DNA of 33,880 nt. Origin: Hellea sp. GTDB taxonomy: Bacteria > Pseudomonadota > Alphaproteobacteria > Caulobacterales > Maricaulaceae. The stretch spans positions 1 through 33,880 of the forward strand of contig JAHDEZ010000029.1 of NCBI GenBank assembly GCA_020628425.1. Reading direction: 5' to 3'. The notes beneath the pieces were generated by a model. The model saw nothing but the letters and a program-made list of their open reading frames with translations. It was not told the origin of the DNA and did not search any database. Position 1 is the stretch's first letter; every line of letters starts with the position of its first letter. The position numbers were made by a program, and so were the translations under genes. Positions 33,242 to 33,880 of this stretch are shown here, in pieces.

Positions 33242-33880
33242 TCACTCGAAATATTGTTTTTCAAAAAGCTCCAAAACTCCGTTTAACCGACTATGTAAAA
33301 ATGTGAGTACCTGCTCCCGAATTTCGATGGGGACGCCGCCGTAAAATGCCTCTGCAATGCTACCCGTCATACAGGCGATCGTGTCACTATCACCTCCTAT
33401 AGAGATGGCGTTTCGAATAGCATCTTCGAAATCTGTCGCTTCCAAAAACGCAACAATAGACTGAGGTACAGATTGCTGACAGGTGGCGTAAAACTGATAG
33501 TCGTCTCGAATTCCATCTAACGTAAATTCCAGATCATATCCCAAATCTGATGCAAAGGCGCGAATGTCATCTTTGTGACTACCTTTTCGCGCCAGATATA
33601 CAGCACCAGCAATAGCCTTCGCCCCCTTAATACCTTCGGGATGATCATGTGTCACCGCGGCCGTTTCTTCGGCCTTTTCCAAGACATCGTCTAAGGAGTC
33701 ATATGCCCACCCCACCGGACTAACGCGCATGGCAGAACCATTTCCAAAGGAGTTGTAGCCCCTCGTTTCCGTCGACATGGCCCAACGGGAAAACATAAAC
33801 CCGTAACCAGCCCTCGGGTAAAAGTGGTAAAATTTTTTGATATTTTCGGAAAATGGCCGGTCATGTAAAATAGCATCTGC
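33242..33880 (-). CDS. ADP-ribosylglycohydrolase family protein, 5' end outside window
   Basis: DraG/ARH-type enzymes remove ADP-ribose from proteins, nucleic acids or small molecules using two metal ions. The frame is open from the right edge (33880) to the stop at 33242, 212 codons, so the N-terminus is missing. Visible signatures are a PRAGYGFMFSRW segment, NSFGNGSAMRVSPVGWAY (active-site region), AVTHDHPEGIKGAKAIAGA, and SIGGDSDTIACMTGSIAEAFYGG with the metal-binding DxDT motif. An internal ATG at 33796 is not the true start, since homology continues upstream of it. The gene heads the visible part of the minus-strand operon with GST, protease, apt, a membrane protein and MOSC. Confidence 0.93.
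   Translation of the reverse strand, partial: ADAILHDRPFSENIKKFYHFYPRAGYGFMFSRWAMSTETRGYNSFGNGSAMRVSPVGWAYDSLDDVLEKAEETAAVTHDHPEGIKGAKAIAGAVYLARKGSHKDDIRAFASDLGYDLEFTLDGIRDDYQFYATCQQSVPQSIVAFLEATDFEDAIRNAISIGGDSDTIACMTGSIAEAFYGGVPIEIREQVLTFLHSRLNGVLELFEKQYFE

Noticed and set aside
1-33880. CRISPR arrays, tRNA or rRNA genes, insertion sequences, integrases
   Set aside because: I saw no regularly spaced repeats, cloverleaf-type sequences, transposase or integrase frames, or terminal repeats while reading both strands.

Overview
The window reads as chromosomal DNA of a free-living alphaproteobacterium of moderate GC content. The most likely placement is the marine, stalked/Hyphomonas-Maricaulis side of the class. 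This placement is inference from gene content: the pyrB-pyrC' pair with a metal-site-less dihydroorotase homologue, ruvX beside it, gatCAB, rplY-pth-ychF, many small lipoproteins, and a TonB-receptor-type motif. No tRNA, rRNA, CRISPR array, insertion sequence, integrase or phage gene was seen, so this is core chromosome with some lineage-specific genes rather than an island.

Layout, left to right. (1) 1-3404, minus strand: gatC-gatA-(55-residue membrane ORF)-gatB, with gatB cut by the window edge and a candidate promoter before gatC. (2) 3427-4874: a TerB-like protein, a 416-base gap, then a PlsC-type acyltransferase on the plus strand. (3) 4876-9605, minus: three tandem TraB/GumN (Tiki-like) lipoproteins followed by an amidase-signature lipoprotein. 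An intrinsic terminator separates the first paralogue from the overlapping remainder. (4) 9727-18556, minus: three tandem DUF4139 exported proteins, then ruvX, a DedA membrane protein, pyrB and pyrC', all closely spaced or overlapping. (5) 18759-23122: a helical protein on minus, divergent from the plus-strand operon purA-nadB-nadC, which has a strong hairpin in its leader. (6) 23193-25646: two exported PAN/Apple-like proteins, one fused to a CAP domain, a small ORF between them, and a convergent small membrane protein. (7) 25860-28363, plus: rplY-pth-ychF, with a structured leader containing a terminator-like hairpin. (8) 28452-29992: two related four-cysteine lipoproteins, each ending in a textbook terminator, flanking a TerB-like gene on minus. 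(9) 30002-33880, minus: a tightly packed operon of ADP-ribosylglycohydrolase (cut by the window edge), glutathione transferase, exported trypsin-like protease, apt, a small membrane protein and a MOSC protein.

Two themes stand out. First, local duplication: TraB x3, DUF4139 x3, PAN x2, four-Cys lipoprotein x2 and TerB-like x2. Nearly all of these are envelope proteins of unknown job inserted among nucleotide, NAD and translation genes. Second, very tight translational coupling (ATGA, GTGA, TAATG and TGATG junctions). The single oddest element is a 12-residue sequence typical of TonB-dependent receptor N-termini, embedded in the middle of one DUF4139 protein.
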